A stretch of 64,000 nt of DNA from Arthrobacter sp. B1805 (GTDB lineage: Bacteria; Actinomycetota; Actinomycetes; Actinomycetales; Micrococcaceae). Made by a program: the position numbers and the translations under genes. The notes under the pieces were generated by a model. That model was given only the letters and a program-made list of their open reading frames with translations. It had not been told where the DNA came from and did not search any database. The stretch is taken from positions 1 to 64,000 of the forward strand of contig NZ_PJIQ01000006.1 in assembly GCF_002929745.1 (NCBI RefSeq), in the 5' to 3' direction. The first letter of the stretch is position 1. Each line of letters begins with the position of its first letter. Below are positions 57,002 to 64,000 of this stretch, one piece after another.

Positions 57002-57873
57002 GCAGTTCCGGTCGGTTCTTCCCCCCGGCTCCTGCGCCGGGGATCGCCGGTGATCCCGGCATCTTCGGGCCGGATTCGGCAGCGTGGCGGGTCGCGCGCG
57101 AGCGGGTCATCCTGGCGGGCGGTCCGGCGGCTCTCCTGCTACAGGTGGCGCATCCCCTCGTAGCAGAAGGGGTGCGGGCACACAGCGGGTTCGCCACCGA
57201 CCCGCTGCAGCGCCTGCGCGGAACGCTCGACGCGGTGCTCACCGTCTCGTTCGGGGACCAGGCGCAGGTCCGGGGCACAGCGGGCCTCGTCGCCCGGAAG
57301 CATCGTCCGGTGCAGGGCACCCTGCCGGCGCCCGTCGGCTCTCTGCCCGCCGGCACCCCCTATCGGGCGAACGATCCCGGGCTCTCCCTCTGGGTGTTCG
57401 CCACCCTGGTCTGGAGCGCCGTCGAGGTCACGGAGGGCTTCCTCCGTCATGTGCCGCCGGAGGAGCGGGACGCCTACTACCGCGACATGACCCGGATGGC
57501 CCACCTGTTCAACGTGCCTGCGGCCCTCCTGCCCGAGGACTACGCGGGGCTCGAGGGCTATGTCACCCAGCAGATCAGGTCCACGCTCGACGTCGGTCCC
57601 GCTGCGGCCGTGATCGCGCGGCAGGTCCTCGACCCCGATCCGCCGATCGTCGTCCGGCCGGCACGGCGGCTGCCCGCTGTGCTGGCCGCGGGGGTCCTGC
57701 CGCCCGCCCTGCGGGAGGCGTACGGGCTCCGATGGCGCCGTCGTGAGCGGGTGTGCTTTGCCGTCGTCCGTTGTGCCTCGCAGCTCGCAGTGCCGCTCTT
57801 GCCGACGCGAGTCCGCTACTGGCCGCACTACCTGGTGGCCCGGCGCCGCGTCCGCGCCACCCCGACGGGATAG
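56998..57873 (+). CDS. DUF2236 / MpaB-like oxygenase family protein
   Basis: A 291-residue protein of the DUF2236 group, which includes latex-clearing protein and fungal MpaB, heme-dependent oxygenases. Segments are ERVILAGGPAALLLQVAHPL (first conserved helix), VAEGVRAHSGFATDPLQRLR with His and Asp, ARKHRPVQGTLPAPVGSLPA (KxHxxVxG motif), NDPGLSLWVFATLVWSAVEV (second helix pattern), and YYRDMTRMAHLFNVPAALLP. GTG 56998 overlaps the HTH gene stop by 4 nt. It has no signal peptide. The substrate is unknown; its coupling to a DUF2975/YozG pair is unusual. Confidence 0.88.
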   Translation: MSSSGRFFPPAPAPGIAGDPGIFGPDSAAWRVARERVILAGGPAALLLQVAHPLVAEGVRAHSGFATDPLQRLRGTLDAVLTVSFGDQAQVRGTAGLVARKHRPVQGTLPAPVGSLPAGTPYRANDPGLSLWVFATLVWSAVEVTEGFLRHVPPEERDAYYRDMTRMAHLFNVPAALLPEDYAGLEGYVTQQIRSTLDVGPAAAVIARQVLDPDPPIVVRPARRLPAVLAAGVLPPALREAYGLRWRRRERVCFAVVRCASQLAVPLLPTRVRYWPHYLVARRRVRATPTG

Positions 57874-57923
57874 CGCCGCAACGACGTCGCTGCATGGCGG
57901 ACACTCGAATCGCGGTGCGGAGT

Positions 57924-58523
57924 TCAGCGCTGCGGTCGGCGGATCGTCGTCGTCACGGACACCAGCTGCGGCCGGGGTGGTGCGGAGCTGAAGCCGAACC
58001 GGACGGGCGGGCTCACGGAAGCGAGCGGGCCCAGATCCGATCCGCGCCAGGTCGCGGTCACTCCGGTGAGGGCGCGGGCGGAGGTCACACCGTAGTACTC
58101 GGTGCGTCCGTGCCCCGCCGAACCGGCCGTCGCAACGCCCTTCACCAGCAGCGACGCGACCGGATTGATCAGCGAGAGCCACCGCGGGTGGGTGGCCAGG
58201 CGGGCGGGAACGACGCCGAGGAGCCGACCGAGCAGGGTGGTGCCTCCGATCGAGGCGGAGACCTGCAGGTCCCCGGCCTCCACGACCAGCCGGTCCGCAA
58301 GTGTCGAGGCGATCGGTACGATCACGACGTCGTCGAACGTGTAGGTCGCGGCCACGTACTCCGCCACCTCCTGCCTCGGAGCGAGCAGGGTGCGGCGGCC
58401 GGCGCCGTCCTCCACCATGACGTCGGTGAAGGCACCGAACGGGGACGAGTCCCAGCGGCCGATCACGAGCCGCGTCCCCGAGGTGGTCCCGATACCGGCG
58501 ATGTGTCCTTCGAAGCGGTCCAT
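57924..58523 (-). CDS. Conserved hypothetical actinobacterial protein
   Basis: A 199-residue cytoplasmic protein I do not recognise by function. It reads MDRFEGHIAGIGTTSGTRLV, IGRWDSSPFGAFTDVMVEDG, GRRTLLAPRQEVAEYVAATY, then STLADRLVVEAGDLQVSASI. The later part is HGRTEYYGVTSARALTGVTA followed by a basic, beta-rich end. The strand-rich pattern and GRWDxSPFG motif suggest a compact domain seen across Micrococcaceae. ATG 58523 is used; GACAAT 6 nt upstream suggests leaderless expression. The frame open upstream to 58745 has no support. Confidence 0.75.
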   Translation of the reverse strand: MDRFEGHIAGIGTTSGTRLVIGRWDSSPFGAFTDVMVEDGAGRRTLLAPRQEVAEYVAATYTFDDVVIVPIASTLADRLVVEAGDLQVSASIGGTTLLGRLLGVVPARLATHPRWLSLINPVASLLVKGVATAGSAGHGRTEYYGVTSARALTGVTATWRGSDLGPLASVSPPVRFGFSSAPPRPQLVSVTTTIRRPQR

Positions 58524-58529
58524 CGCCCC

Positions 58530-58535
58530 ATTGTC
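58530..58535 (-). promoter_or_regulatory. -10-like hexamer, leaderless arrangement
   Basis: GACAAT on the minus strand ends 6 nt before ATG 58523. The first base is off consensus, so support is moderate. Confidence 0.4.
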
Positions 58536-58613
58536 CGCCGGTCGCCGAGCGGCGACCGGGGGGCCGCGCCCGTCACGCCCGGACCTTTTTCGACGCCCTC
58601 GGAACCCCTCCGC

Positions 58614-58619
58614 TAAACT
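58614..58619 (+). promoter_or_regulatory. -10 element of purA
   Basis: TAAACT in the gap before purA. Transcription would begin near 58626, giving a leader of about 110 nt that starts with the hairpin at 58632-58668. The -35 region is weak (TTCGAC at 58589). Confidence 0.5.
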
Positions 58620-58631
58620 CGGACGGTAAGA

Positions 58632-58668
58632 GCCCCAGTGGTCGCGCACTCGTGCGGCCGGTTGGGGC
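58632..58668 (+). promoter_or_regulatory. Leader hairpin of purA
   Basis: GCCCCA (58632-58637) pairs with TGGGGC (58663-58668), and inside it GGTCGCGC (58640-58647) pairs with GTGCGGCC (58652-58659), counting two G-U pairs, with an ACTC tetraloop. The two-step stem would form at the 5' end of the purA mRNA. Confidence 0.5.
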
Positions 58669-58735
58669 GTTCTGATGCACGGCGTACTTTCCGCGGTCGC
58701 GCGTGAAGGGCCCGTACCGAATGGGGGAGGATCCC

Positions 58736-60025
58736 ATGCCAGCAATCGTCATTGTCGGAGCCCAGTGGGGCGACGAGGGTAAGGGCAAGGCCACTGACCT
58801 GCTGGGCGGGCGCGTGGACTACGTCGTGAAGCCGAACGGTGGCAACAACGCCGGCCACACCGTCGTCGTCGGCGGTGAGAAGTACGAGCTCAAGCTCCTT
58901 CCCGCCGGGATCCTCAGCCCCAACGCCATCCCGATCATCGGCAACGGCTGCGTCATCAACCTCGAGGCGCTCTTCCAGGAGATCGACGGCCTCGAGGCCC
59001 GCGGCGCGGACACCTCGAAACTGCGCGTCTCCGCCAACGCGCACCTCGTGGCGCCCTACCACCAGGTGCTGGACAAGGTCACCGAACGCTTCCTGGGCAA
59101 GCGTGCCATCGGCACGACCGGGCGCGGCATCGGCCCGGCCTACATGGACAAGGTCGCACGCCTCGGGCTGCGGGTGCAGGACGTCTTCGACGAGTCGATC
59201 CTGCGCCAGAAGGTCGAGGGTTCGCTCAAGCAGAAGAACGAGCTGCTGGTGAAGGTGTACAACCGCCGCAACGTCGAGGTCGAGGAGGTCGTGGAGTACT
59301 TCCTGTCCTTCGCCGAGCGGCTCAAGCCCCTCGTCATCGACTCCACCTTCGTCCTCAACGAGGCGCTCGACGCCGGCAAGGTGGTCCTCATGGAGGGCGG
59401 GCAGGCCACGTTCCTGGACGTGGACCACGGCACCTACCCGTTCGTGACGTCGTCGAACCCGACCGCAGGCGGCGCGTCCGTCGGATCGGGCATCGGTCCC
59501 ACCCGGATCAGCCGTGCCGTCGGCATCATCAAGGCGTACACCACGCGCGTCGGTGCAGGGCCGTTCCCCACCGAGCTGTTCGACGACATGGGCATGTACC
59601 TCCAGACCAAGGGCGGTGAGTTCGGCGTCAACACCGGGCGTCCGCGCCGCTGCGGCTGGTACGACGCCGTGCTGGCCCGCCACGCCTCGCGCGTCAACGG
59701 CTTCACCGACTACTTCGTCACCAAGCTCGACGTCCTCACGGGCATCGAGAGCATCCCGGTCTGCGTCGCGTACGACGTGGACGGGGTGCGGCACGACGAG
59801 ATGCCCATGACGCAGACCGAGTTCCACCACGCGAAGCCGATCTTCGAGTACTTCGACGGCTGGACCGAAGACATCACGGGAGCCCGCACCATCGAGGACC
59901 TGCCCGAGAACGCGCAGACCTACGTCCGGGCTCTCGAGAAGATGTCCGGCACCCGGTTCTCGGCGATCGGGGTCGGCCCGGACCGCGACCAGACCATCGT
60001 GGTCAACGACCTGATCGGGGCCTGA
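58736..60025 (+). CDS. purA: Adenylosuccinate synthase
   Basis: A 429-residue adenylosuccinate synthetase, converting IMP, aspartate and GTP to adenylosuccinate. Motifs are [20 protein letters not shown] (P-loop with catalytic Asp), [20 protein letters not shown] (catalytic His), [60 protein letters not shown], and [14 protein letters not shown]-type [18 protein letters not shown]. The full family length is present. The ATG at 58736 has GGGGGAGGA upstream. It is convergent with the SurA_N lipoprotein gene, separated by a repeat-rich gap. Confidence 0.97.
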   Translation: MPAIVIVGAQWGDEGKGKATDLLGGRVDYVVKPNGGNNAGHTVVVGGEKYELKLLPAGILSPNAIPIIGNGCVINLEALFQEIDGLEARGADTSKLRVSANAHLVAPYHQVLDKVTERFLGKRAIGTTGRGIGPAYMDKVARLGLRVQDVFDESILRQKVEGSLKQKNELLVKVYNRRNVEVEEVVEYFLSFAERLKPLVIDSTFVLNEALDAGKVVLMEGGQATFLDVDHGTYPFVTSSNPTAGGASVGSGIGPTRISRAVGIIKAYTTRVGAGPFPTELFDDMGMYLQTKGGEFGVNTGRPRRCGWYDAVLARHASRVNGFTDYFVTKLDVLTGIESIPVCVAYDVDGVRHDEMPMTQTEFHHAKPIFEYFDGWTEDITGARTIEDLPENAQTYVRALEKMSGTRFSAIGVGPDRDQTIVVNDLIGA

Positions 60026-60063
60026 ACCGCGGGGGAGCCCGGAGCAGCCTGCGATCCGACGCC

Positions 60064-60130
60064 GGCGGTTGACGCTAGCTGTCGGCGCGTGCGGTCGACA
60101 CCGGAGGTCGACCGCGGCGGTCGACGCTAG
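60064..60130. repeat. Repeated palindromic units between purA and the lipoprotein gene
   Basis: The gap holds two near-identical 15-mers, GGCGGTTGACGCTAG (60064-60078) and GGCGGTCGACGCTAG (60116-60130). Between them GCGGTCGAC (60091-60099) and GTCGACCGC (60107-60115) form a perfect 9-bp stem with a 7-nt loop. The latter can act as a bidirectional terminator for the convergent genes; the repeated units look like a small REP-like cluster. Confidence 0.6.
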
Positions 60131-60903
60131 AGGTTGACGGTGATGTCGGCGCTCTCGCGCAGTCGCACGATGAGCGCCTGCGTGGCCTCGGAGGTCTTGC
60201 CGCCCGCCAGCTGCTGAACGATCTGTTCGCGGACGTCCTCGAGCGGCGGGATCGGCGTTGTGGTGTCGCCCCCCGCCTCCTGCTGCGCCTTCGCGGCGTC
60301 GTACGCCTCCTGGACCTCCTGCTCTGTCGGCGTCGTGTCGCCGGCTTCCTCCGCCAGGAGCGTGTCGAGCGCGACCTGGTCCGCCAGCTGCTCGTCGAAT
60401 TCGGCGTCGTCGATCCCCTGTTCGGCGAGAGCGGCCCTGAGCTCCTCCTCCGATGCGAGCCCGCTCGCCTGCAACAGCTCGTCGATCGCGGCTGCCCGTC
60501 CTTCCGCGCTCGCCGTGATGCCGCGCCGCGCAGCCTCCTGTCGCAGCAGCTCCGAGCTGACCAGGTTGTCCGCGACGGTCGTCTTCAGCAGGTCCTGATC
60601 GACCTCCTGTCCCGCGGCCTGTGCCTGGGCGGCGGCCTGCGCGAACTGGCCCTCGTACGTCTCGGCGAAGAGATCCCGGCTGATCTCCGTGCCATTGACG
60701 ACCGCGACGACCTCGGGGATGCCCTCGAGGTCCGGTTCGGGCTGTGCTTCGCCCGGCGTTGCCGAGGCGGATGCCGAGCCAGATGCGCTTCCGCCATCTG
60801 GCTCACCCCCCGAGCCGCTGCAGCCTCCGAGCACCAGGATCGAGCCGATGAACGCGGTGGCCAGCAGTCGCCTGGCTGCGCTTGTTCTCCGGGTGGTCAT
60901 CAT
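60127..60903 (-). CDS. SurA N-terminal domain lipoprotein (chaperone-like)
   Basis: A 258-residue lipoprotein. The signal MTTRRTSAARRLLATAFIGS ends in the lipobox LGGC (near residue 28), followed by a Gly/Ser-rich tether. The mature domain VVAVVNGTEISRDLFAETYE is the typical SurA/PrsA-type N-terminal start. It continues with helices such as LLKTTVADNLVSSELLRQEA, RRGITASAEGRAAAIDELLQ and QLADQVALDTLLAEEAGDTT, ending PLEDVREQIVQQLAGGKTSE. The parvulin-type isomerase domain of PrsA is missing, so it is probably a chaperone for exported proteins without isomerase activity. AGAAGGA precedes the ATG. Confidence 0.88.
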   Translation of the reverse strand: MMTTRRTSAARRLLATAFIGSILVLGGCSGSGGEPDGGSASGSASASATPGEAQPEPDLEGIPEVVAVVNGTEISRDLFAETYEGQFAQAAAQAQAAGQEVDQDLLKTTVADNLVSSELLRQEAARRGITASAEGRAAAIDELLQASGLASEEELRAALAEQGIDDAEFDEQLADQVALDTLLAEEAGDTTPTEQEVQEAYDAAKAQQEAGGDTTTPIPPLEDVREQIVQQLAGGKTSEATQALIVRLRESADITVNL

Positions 60904-61011
60904 CGCCGTCCTTCTCGTGCCGCGTCTCCATGATCAGCATGCGGCTCCGGCCGCACGGACTTCCACTGACGGTGCGTATCCTTCACGAGCTGCCGTCACC
61001 GGTTCCCGGGA

Positions 61012-61518
61012 CTACCATCCCCTGGTTCCCTCGCCGCCCTTGAACGGCCCTACGATGGCGGCGGTGATCCACCCGCCGTAGAAGTCGCCGTCCTGTGCCT
61101 GCACCCGCTCGCCGTCGACCGTGCACTCGTCCATCTGTGATGGGTAGACCGCCGCGCGCGTCGCCAGGTCCTCGTACCCGCGGACGGGATCGGGGTAGGT
61201 CCAGGCGCCACGAAGGCTGCGGGCCGTTCCGGTCACGACGTCGAAATAGCGCGCCGCGCCCTTGAACTCGCAGTGCGTGGTGCCCTCGACCGGGACCAGG
61301 ACCCCAGGGGCGAAGTCCGGGATCGGAAGATAGTAGACCGGCGGGTGGCTCGTCTCGAGCACGCGGACTGCGTCCGAGGTCCGAACGATCGGCCGGCCCC
61401 CGAACCGCACCTCGATCACGGCCTGCACGCGCTCGGCCCTCGGCGGTCTCGGGTAATCCCAGACGGACTCCTGCCCCAGGCCGGGCATTTCACGCTCGCG
61501 TCGCGTCGGGTTCCTCAT
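61012..61518 (-). CDS. DUF427 domain protein
   Basis: A 168-residue protein of the DUF427 family. It has ESVWDYPRPPRAERVQAVIE and VRFGGRPIVRTSDAVRVLET, then SHPPVYYLPIPDFAPGVLVP, TTHCEFKGAARYFDVVTGTA (the family's CxxKGxAxYxD signature), WTYPDPVRGYEDLATRAAVY and the ending DGDFYGGWITAAIVGPFKGG. DUF427 forms a small beta barrel of unknown biochemical role. TACCCT lies 6 nt before ATG 61518, suggesting a leaderless transcript. Confidence 0.9.
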   Translation of the reverse strand: MRNPTRREREMPGLGQESVWDYPRPPRAERVQAVIEVRFGGRPIVRTSDAVRVLETSHPPVYYLPIPDFAPGVLVPVEGTTHCEFKGAARYFDVVTGTARSLRGAWTYPDPVRGYEDLATRAAVYPSQMDECTVDGERVQAQDGDFYGGWITAAIVGPFKGGEGTRGW

Positions 61519-61524
61519 GCCGCT

Positions 61525-61530
61525 AGGGTA
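61525..61530 (-). promoter_or_regulatory. -10 element, leaderless arrangement
   Basis: TACCCT on the minus strand ends 6 nt before ATG 61518 of the DUF427 gene. Confidence 0.5.
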
Positions 61531-61598
61531 CTCCGGCGTCCTGGGCGGAAGTCTGTACGCTGGATGGAAGGGACGGGCACATAGACGAGGGTGGCACC

Positions 61599-62405
61599 AT
61601 GAAGGTCAGCGTTGGTCAGTTCAGGCCGGGTGGGGACGTCGCGGCGAACCTCGCCGTCATCCGGGAGCTCGCTGCAGAAGCCGCAGGTGCCGGCTCGGAG
61701 CTGGTCGTCCTCCCCGAGGAATCGATGCTCGCCATCGGCAGGGTGGAGGGCTCGCTCCGGCAGGTCGTCGAGGGCGCCTGGACCTCGTTCGTGCAGCAGC
61801 TCTCCTTCGTCGCCGCCGAGCACGGCATCGCCGTCGTCGCCGGCGGCTACGAGCCGAGCGGCGAGGACCGGCCCTTCAACACGCTGGTCCTGATCGACGC
61901 TACCGGCCGCATCGTGGACACGTACCGCAAGCTGCATCTCTATGACGCCTTCAGCTACCAAGAATCGAAGCGCATCAGACCGGGCGACGGCGGGATCAAG
62001 GTCGCGCACCTGGGCGATATGCGGGTGGGCCTCATGACGTGCTACGACATCCGTTTCCCGGAGCAGGCGCGCGCTCTCGCCGACGCCGGAGCGGACCTCA
62101 TCTGCGTCCCCGCCTCGTGGTTCAAGGGTGAGTACAAAATCGAACACTGGGAGACACTGCTGAAGGCCCGGGCCATCGAGAACACGCTGTGGGTGGCCGC
62201 GGCCGGCACCTCGAGCGGCCACACGATCGGGCACTCCGCCATCATCGATCCCATGGGAGTTCCGCAGGTGCACCTCGAGGACGAGGAGCGCGGCGTCGTC
62301 ACGACGGACGTCACGCGTCGCAGGGTCGACGACGTCCGCGAGTTCCTGCCCGTGCTCCGTAACCGGCGCTTCGCCCGGAACGACTCCATTGTCGACTCCC
62401 ACTGA
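61599..62405 (+). CDS. Carbon-nitrogen hydrolase (Nit1/deaminated glutathione amidase-like)
   Basis: A 268-residue nitrilase-superfamily amidase, closest to the Nit1/YafV-like branch that clears deaminated glutathione and similar amides. The catalytic triad is complete: E40 in ELVVLPEESMLAI, K111 in TYRKLHLYDAFSY, and C148 in GLMTCYDIRFPEQARALADA. A second Glu is in GEYKIEHWETLLKARAIENT. The protein ends with AFRR-like DDVREFLPVLRNRRF. GAGGGTGG precedes the ATG. The stop lies 14 nt inside the next gene if its TTG start is right, so the two may be coupled. Confidence 0.9.
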   Translation: MKVSVGQFRPGGDVAANLAVIRELAAEAAGAGSELVVLPEESMLAIGRVEGSLRQVVEGAWTSFVQQLSFVAAEHGIAVVAGGYEPSGEDRPFNTLVLIDATGRIVDTYRKLHLYDAFSYQESKRIRPGDGGIKVAHLGDMRVGLMTCYDIRFPEQARALADAGADLICVPASWFKGEYKIEHWETLLKARAIENTLWVAAAGTSSGHTIGHSAIIDPMGVPQVHLEDEERGVVTTDVTRRRVDDVREFLPVLRNRRFARNDSIVDSH

Positions 62406-63531
62406 CGCAGGGTCCGCCCGTGCCATCGGCACCGGGCCGCCCGGATCCGATCCCTCCAGTGCGGCCGAGCCCGGACCTGGGCTTACACCACGGGAGCGGC
62501 TGACGGAGCCGGGCCGGGCCCCCAACATCCGCGATGTAGCGCGAAGGGCCGGTGTCTCGCACCAGACGGTGTCCCGGGTGCTCAACGGTCACCCGAGCCT
62601 GCGTGCCGAGACGCGAGACCGTGTGCTGGCCGCGATGAACGACCTCAGCTTCCGGCCCAACCGTGCAGCCAGGGCACTGGTCACGAGTCGGTCCACCACG
62701 ATCGGCGTCCTGGTCAGCAAGGGCTTCGAGTACGGACCGGCGGCCAGCCTCCAGGCCATCGACAGTGCCGCACGCGAGGCCGGCTACGCCGTCGACGTGG
62801 CGCACCTCGATGACGTCGAGGGCGGCTCGATCCGCTCCGCCCTCGACCGGCTGCTCGCCCACGGCGTGGACGGTCTCATCATCCTGGCGCCGCAGACGCA
62901 GACTCTCGGCGAGATCGAACGGCTGTCCATCACGCTGCCGTTCGTCACGGTCCATTCGGCGAGGGCACGGGACGATCACCGCCTGTCCGTCGACCAGTCC
63001 GGGGGAGCCGCGCTCGCGACGCGGCATCTGCTCGAGCTCGGGCACCGGCGGATCGTGCACGTCGCCGGTCCGGAGGGGTGGTTCGAGACGGAAGCCCGCG
63101 TCCGGGGGTACCGCGGCGAGATGGAGGCCTGGGGGTGCATTCCCGAGGGGCTCATGTCGGGGGACTGGACGGCGGAGTCGGGCTACCGGGCAGGGCTCAC
63201 GATGGCGCGTGACACGGGGATCACCGCTGTGTTCTCCTCGAACGACCAGATGGCGCTCGGGCTCCTCCACGCGTTCCGGGAGACCGGGCGCCGGGTGCCG
63301 GAGGACATCAGCGTCGTCGGCTTCGACGATGTCCCGGAAGCGCCGCACTACTGGCCGCCGCTGACCACGGTGCGCCAGGACTTCCCGGAGCTCGGCAGGC
63401 GCTGTGTCGGGAGGCTGCTCGGACTCATCGACGACGGCGGAGCGGGAGGAATTGCGGGCGTAGCGGGTGGGACCCCAGACGTCGTTCCCGAACTCATCGT
63501 CCGCGCATCCACGGCCGTATTCGAAGGGTGA
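62389..63531 (+). CDS. LacI-family regulator, probable arabinose repressor
   Basis: A 380-residue LacI-family regulator. After a disordered Pro/Gly-rich head of about 43 residues comes the HTH PNIRDVARRAGVSHQTVSRV with the hinge LSFRPNRAARALVTSRSTTI. The sensor domain follows: GVLVSKGFEYGPAASLQAID, VDGLIILAPQTQTLGEIERL, VFSSNDQMALGLLHAFRETG and ISVVGFDDVPEAPHYWPPLT. The TTG at 62389 gives the longest start and overlaps the amidase gene by 17 nt; no other start stands out before the HTH. Position directly upstream of araB and the palindrome in the araB promoter make it the likely arabinose-responsive repressor. That role is inferred. Confidence 0.88.
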   Translation: MSTPTDAGSARAIGTGPPGSDPSSAAEPGPGLTPRERLTEPGRAPNIRDVARRAGVSHQTVSRVLNGHPSLRAETRDRVLAAMNDLSFRPNRAARALVTSRSTTIGVLVSKGFEYGPAASLQAIDSAAREAGYAVDVAHLDDVEGGSIRSALDRLLAHGVDGLIILAPQTQTLGEIERLSITLPFVTVHSARARDDHRLSVDQSGGAALATRHLLELGHRRIVHVAGPEGWFETEARVRGYRGEMEAWGCIPEGLMSGDWTAESGYRAGLTMARDTGITAVFSSNDQMALGLLHAFRETGRRVPEDISVVGFDDVPEAPHYWPPLTTVRQDFPELGRRCVGRLLGLIDDGGAGGIAGVAGGTPDVVPELIVRASTAVFEG

Positions 63532-63640
63532 CCCGTCTTCATGCTCGGGCGGGAGTCGGCGGGCCGTCGGGAACACGCCGCGTCCTCTGGGCCGACACGC
63601 CGTCCGTGTGATCCGACGCACGGTCGTTATCTTCCAGCCG

Positions 63641-63671
63641 TTGACATGCACCACCGCACCGCCCCTACACT
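63641..63671 (+). promoter_or_regulatory. Promoter of araB
   Basis: A consensus -35 TTGACA (63641-63646) and a -10 TACACT (63666-63671) are 19 bp apart, slightly long. The operator follows within about 10 bp. Confidence 0.65.
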
Positions 63672-63680
63672 GGTACTCAA

Positions 63681-63696
63681 ATGTGAACGGTCACAT
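63681..63696. promoter_or_regulatory. Candidate LacI-type operator of the arabinose operon
   Basis: ATGTGAACGGTCACAT has perfect 6-bp arms (ATGTGA/TCACAT) and a central CG, just after the araB -10, in the position for repression at the transcription start. A half-site GGTCACAT recurs at 63701. It is the probable site of the LacI-family protein encoded immediately upstream. Confidence 0.65.
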
Positions 63697-63770
63697 GGCT
63701 GGTCACATACTCGCTTCGATCCACCAGAGCACTGCATTGCGGTCTCGAGAAGAACAAAGAGGTCCTTCCC

Positions 63771-64000
63771 TTGAGTGACTCCACCACGGGCACATCCGGC
63801 ACGACCGATGAGGCCGCGAGCAGGCCCACCTACGTCATCGGCGTCGACTACGGCACGCTGTCTGGGCGCGCGGTCGTCGTCCGCGTCTCCGACGGTGCCG
63901 AGCTCGGCGCCTCGACGCTGGAATACCCGCACGCCGTCATGGACTCCACGCTGGCGGCCTCCGGTGACCGGCTTCCGCCGGAGTGGGCTCTGCAGGTGCC
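63771..64000 (+). CDS. araB: Ribulokinase, N-terminal part
   Basis: The first 76 codons of L-ribulokinase, which phosphorylates L-ribulose in arabinose catabolism. The gene runs off the right edge. After a Ser/Thr-rich head of about 20 residues it reads [20 protein letters not shown], the FGGY-kinase phosphate-1 motif with the catalytic-domain Asp and the GTLSGRA wording specific to AraB. It continues [20 protein letters not shown] and LPPEWALQV, also AraB-like. The start is TTG 63771 with AAGAGG upstream. araA and araD probably follow outside the window. Confidence 0.93.
   Translation, partial: MSDSTTGTSGTTDEAASRPTYVIGVDYGTLSGRAVVVRVSDGAELGASTLEYPHAVMDSTLAASGDRLPPEWALQV

Noticed and set aside
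1-64000. Mobile element, prophage or defence island
   Set aside because: No transposase, integrase, phage structural, restriction-modification, toxin-antitoxin or CRISPR gene was seen, and no terminal repeats or target duplications. Base composition looks uniform.

Overview
The window is about 64 kb of GC-rich chromosomal DNA from an actinobacterium, most likely Arthrobacter or a close relative in the Micrococcaceae. The evidence is the base composition, many GTG and TTG starts, many ATGA/GTGA start-stop overlaps, a DUF3151 gene directly after class II aldolase, an actinobacterial Asp23/DUF6286 cluster, and leaderless-type promoters. I see no insertion sequence, prophage, CRISPR array, rRNA or replication origin. 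It reads as core chromosome with several carbohydrate-use modules. The genus is an inference from gene content only.

Layout. 1-2340: start of Mn/Fe superoxide dismutase, a flavin reductase behind a textbook SoxR-type promoter, a soxR gene broken by one amber codon, and a QOR2/NmrA-like oxidoreductase. 2341-8113: mixed housekeeping genes (small-molecule kinase, SGNH hydrolase, lipoprotein, M20 amidohydrolase, MmcQ/YjbR protein, acyl-CoA thioesterase, TetR regulator). 8211-15126: two zinc alcohol dehydrogenases and BCCT, MFS and AEC transporters. 15445-20463: a 1672-residue secreted protein joining a CE12-type rhamnogalacturonan acetylesterase to a PL11-type rhamnogalacturonan lyase. 20600-32232: an atypical Nramp-family transporter, thiamine-binding, GNAT and spermidine-synthase-like proteins, a CPA1 antiporter, an NCS2 purine permease, CopC, a tandem universal stress protein, an NlpC/P60 hydrolase and a small zincin-like protein. 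32436-32854: tRNA-Glu, tRNA-Asp and tRNA-Phe with a promoter and a terminator. 33590-35900: five-gene Asp23/Gls24 envelope-stress operon.

36079-40505 is an alpha-glucoside-type ABC importer with its LacI regulator and a perfect palindromic operator. 41347-43007 holds exonuclease III and NAD synthetase. 43115-51291 is a second sugar module: a ROK regulator divergent from an ABC importer, two Gfo/Idh/MocA dehydrogenases and a TIM-barrel isomerase/epimerase. This gene set suggests uptake of a sugar or glycoside followed by NAD-dependent ring oxidation. 51356-60025 is mostly housekeeping (pyrE, a TrmH-type methyltransferase, fba, purA) plus a DUF2975 / YozG-type HTH / MpaB-like operon with strong inverted repeats over its leader. 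60127-64000 holds a SurA_N lipoprotein, a DUF427 protein, a nitrilase-family amidase and a LacI regulator in front of the truncated ribulokinase gene araB.

Two regulatory themes stand out. At least sixteen genes have a -10-like hexamer 6 or 7 nt before the start codon, the arrangement expected for leaderless mRNAs; in several cases this fixes the start. The oxidative-stress corner keeps a SoxR box with a 19-bp promoter spacer although the adjacent soxR frame has a TAG at the codon that should be Tyr. Nothing here is a clear new defence or mobile system. The most unusual items are the broken soxR with its intact promoter, the esterase-lyase fusion, the putative keto-sugar cluster, and the DUF2975 leader hairpins.
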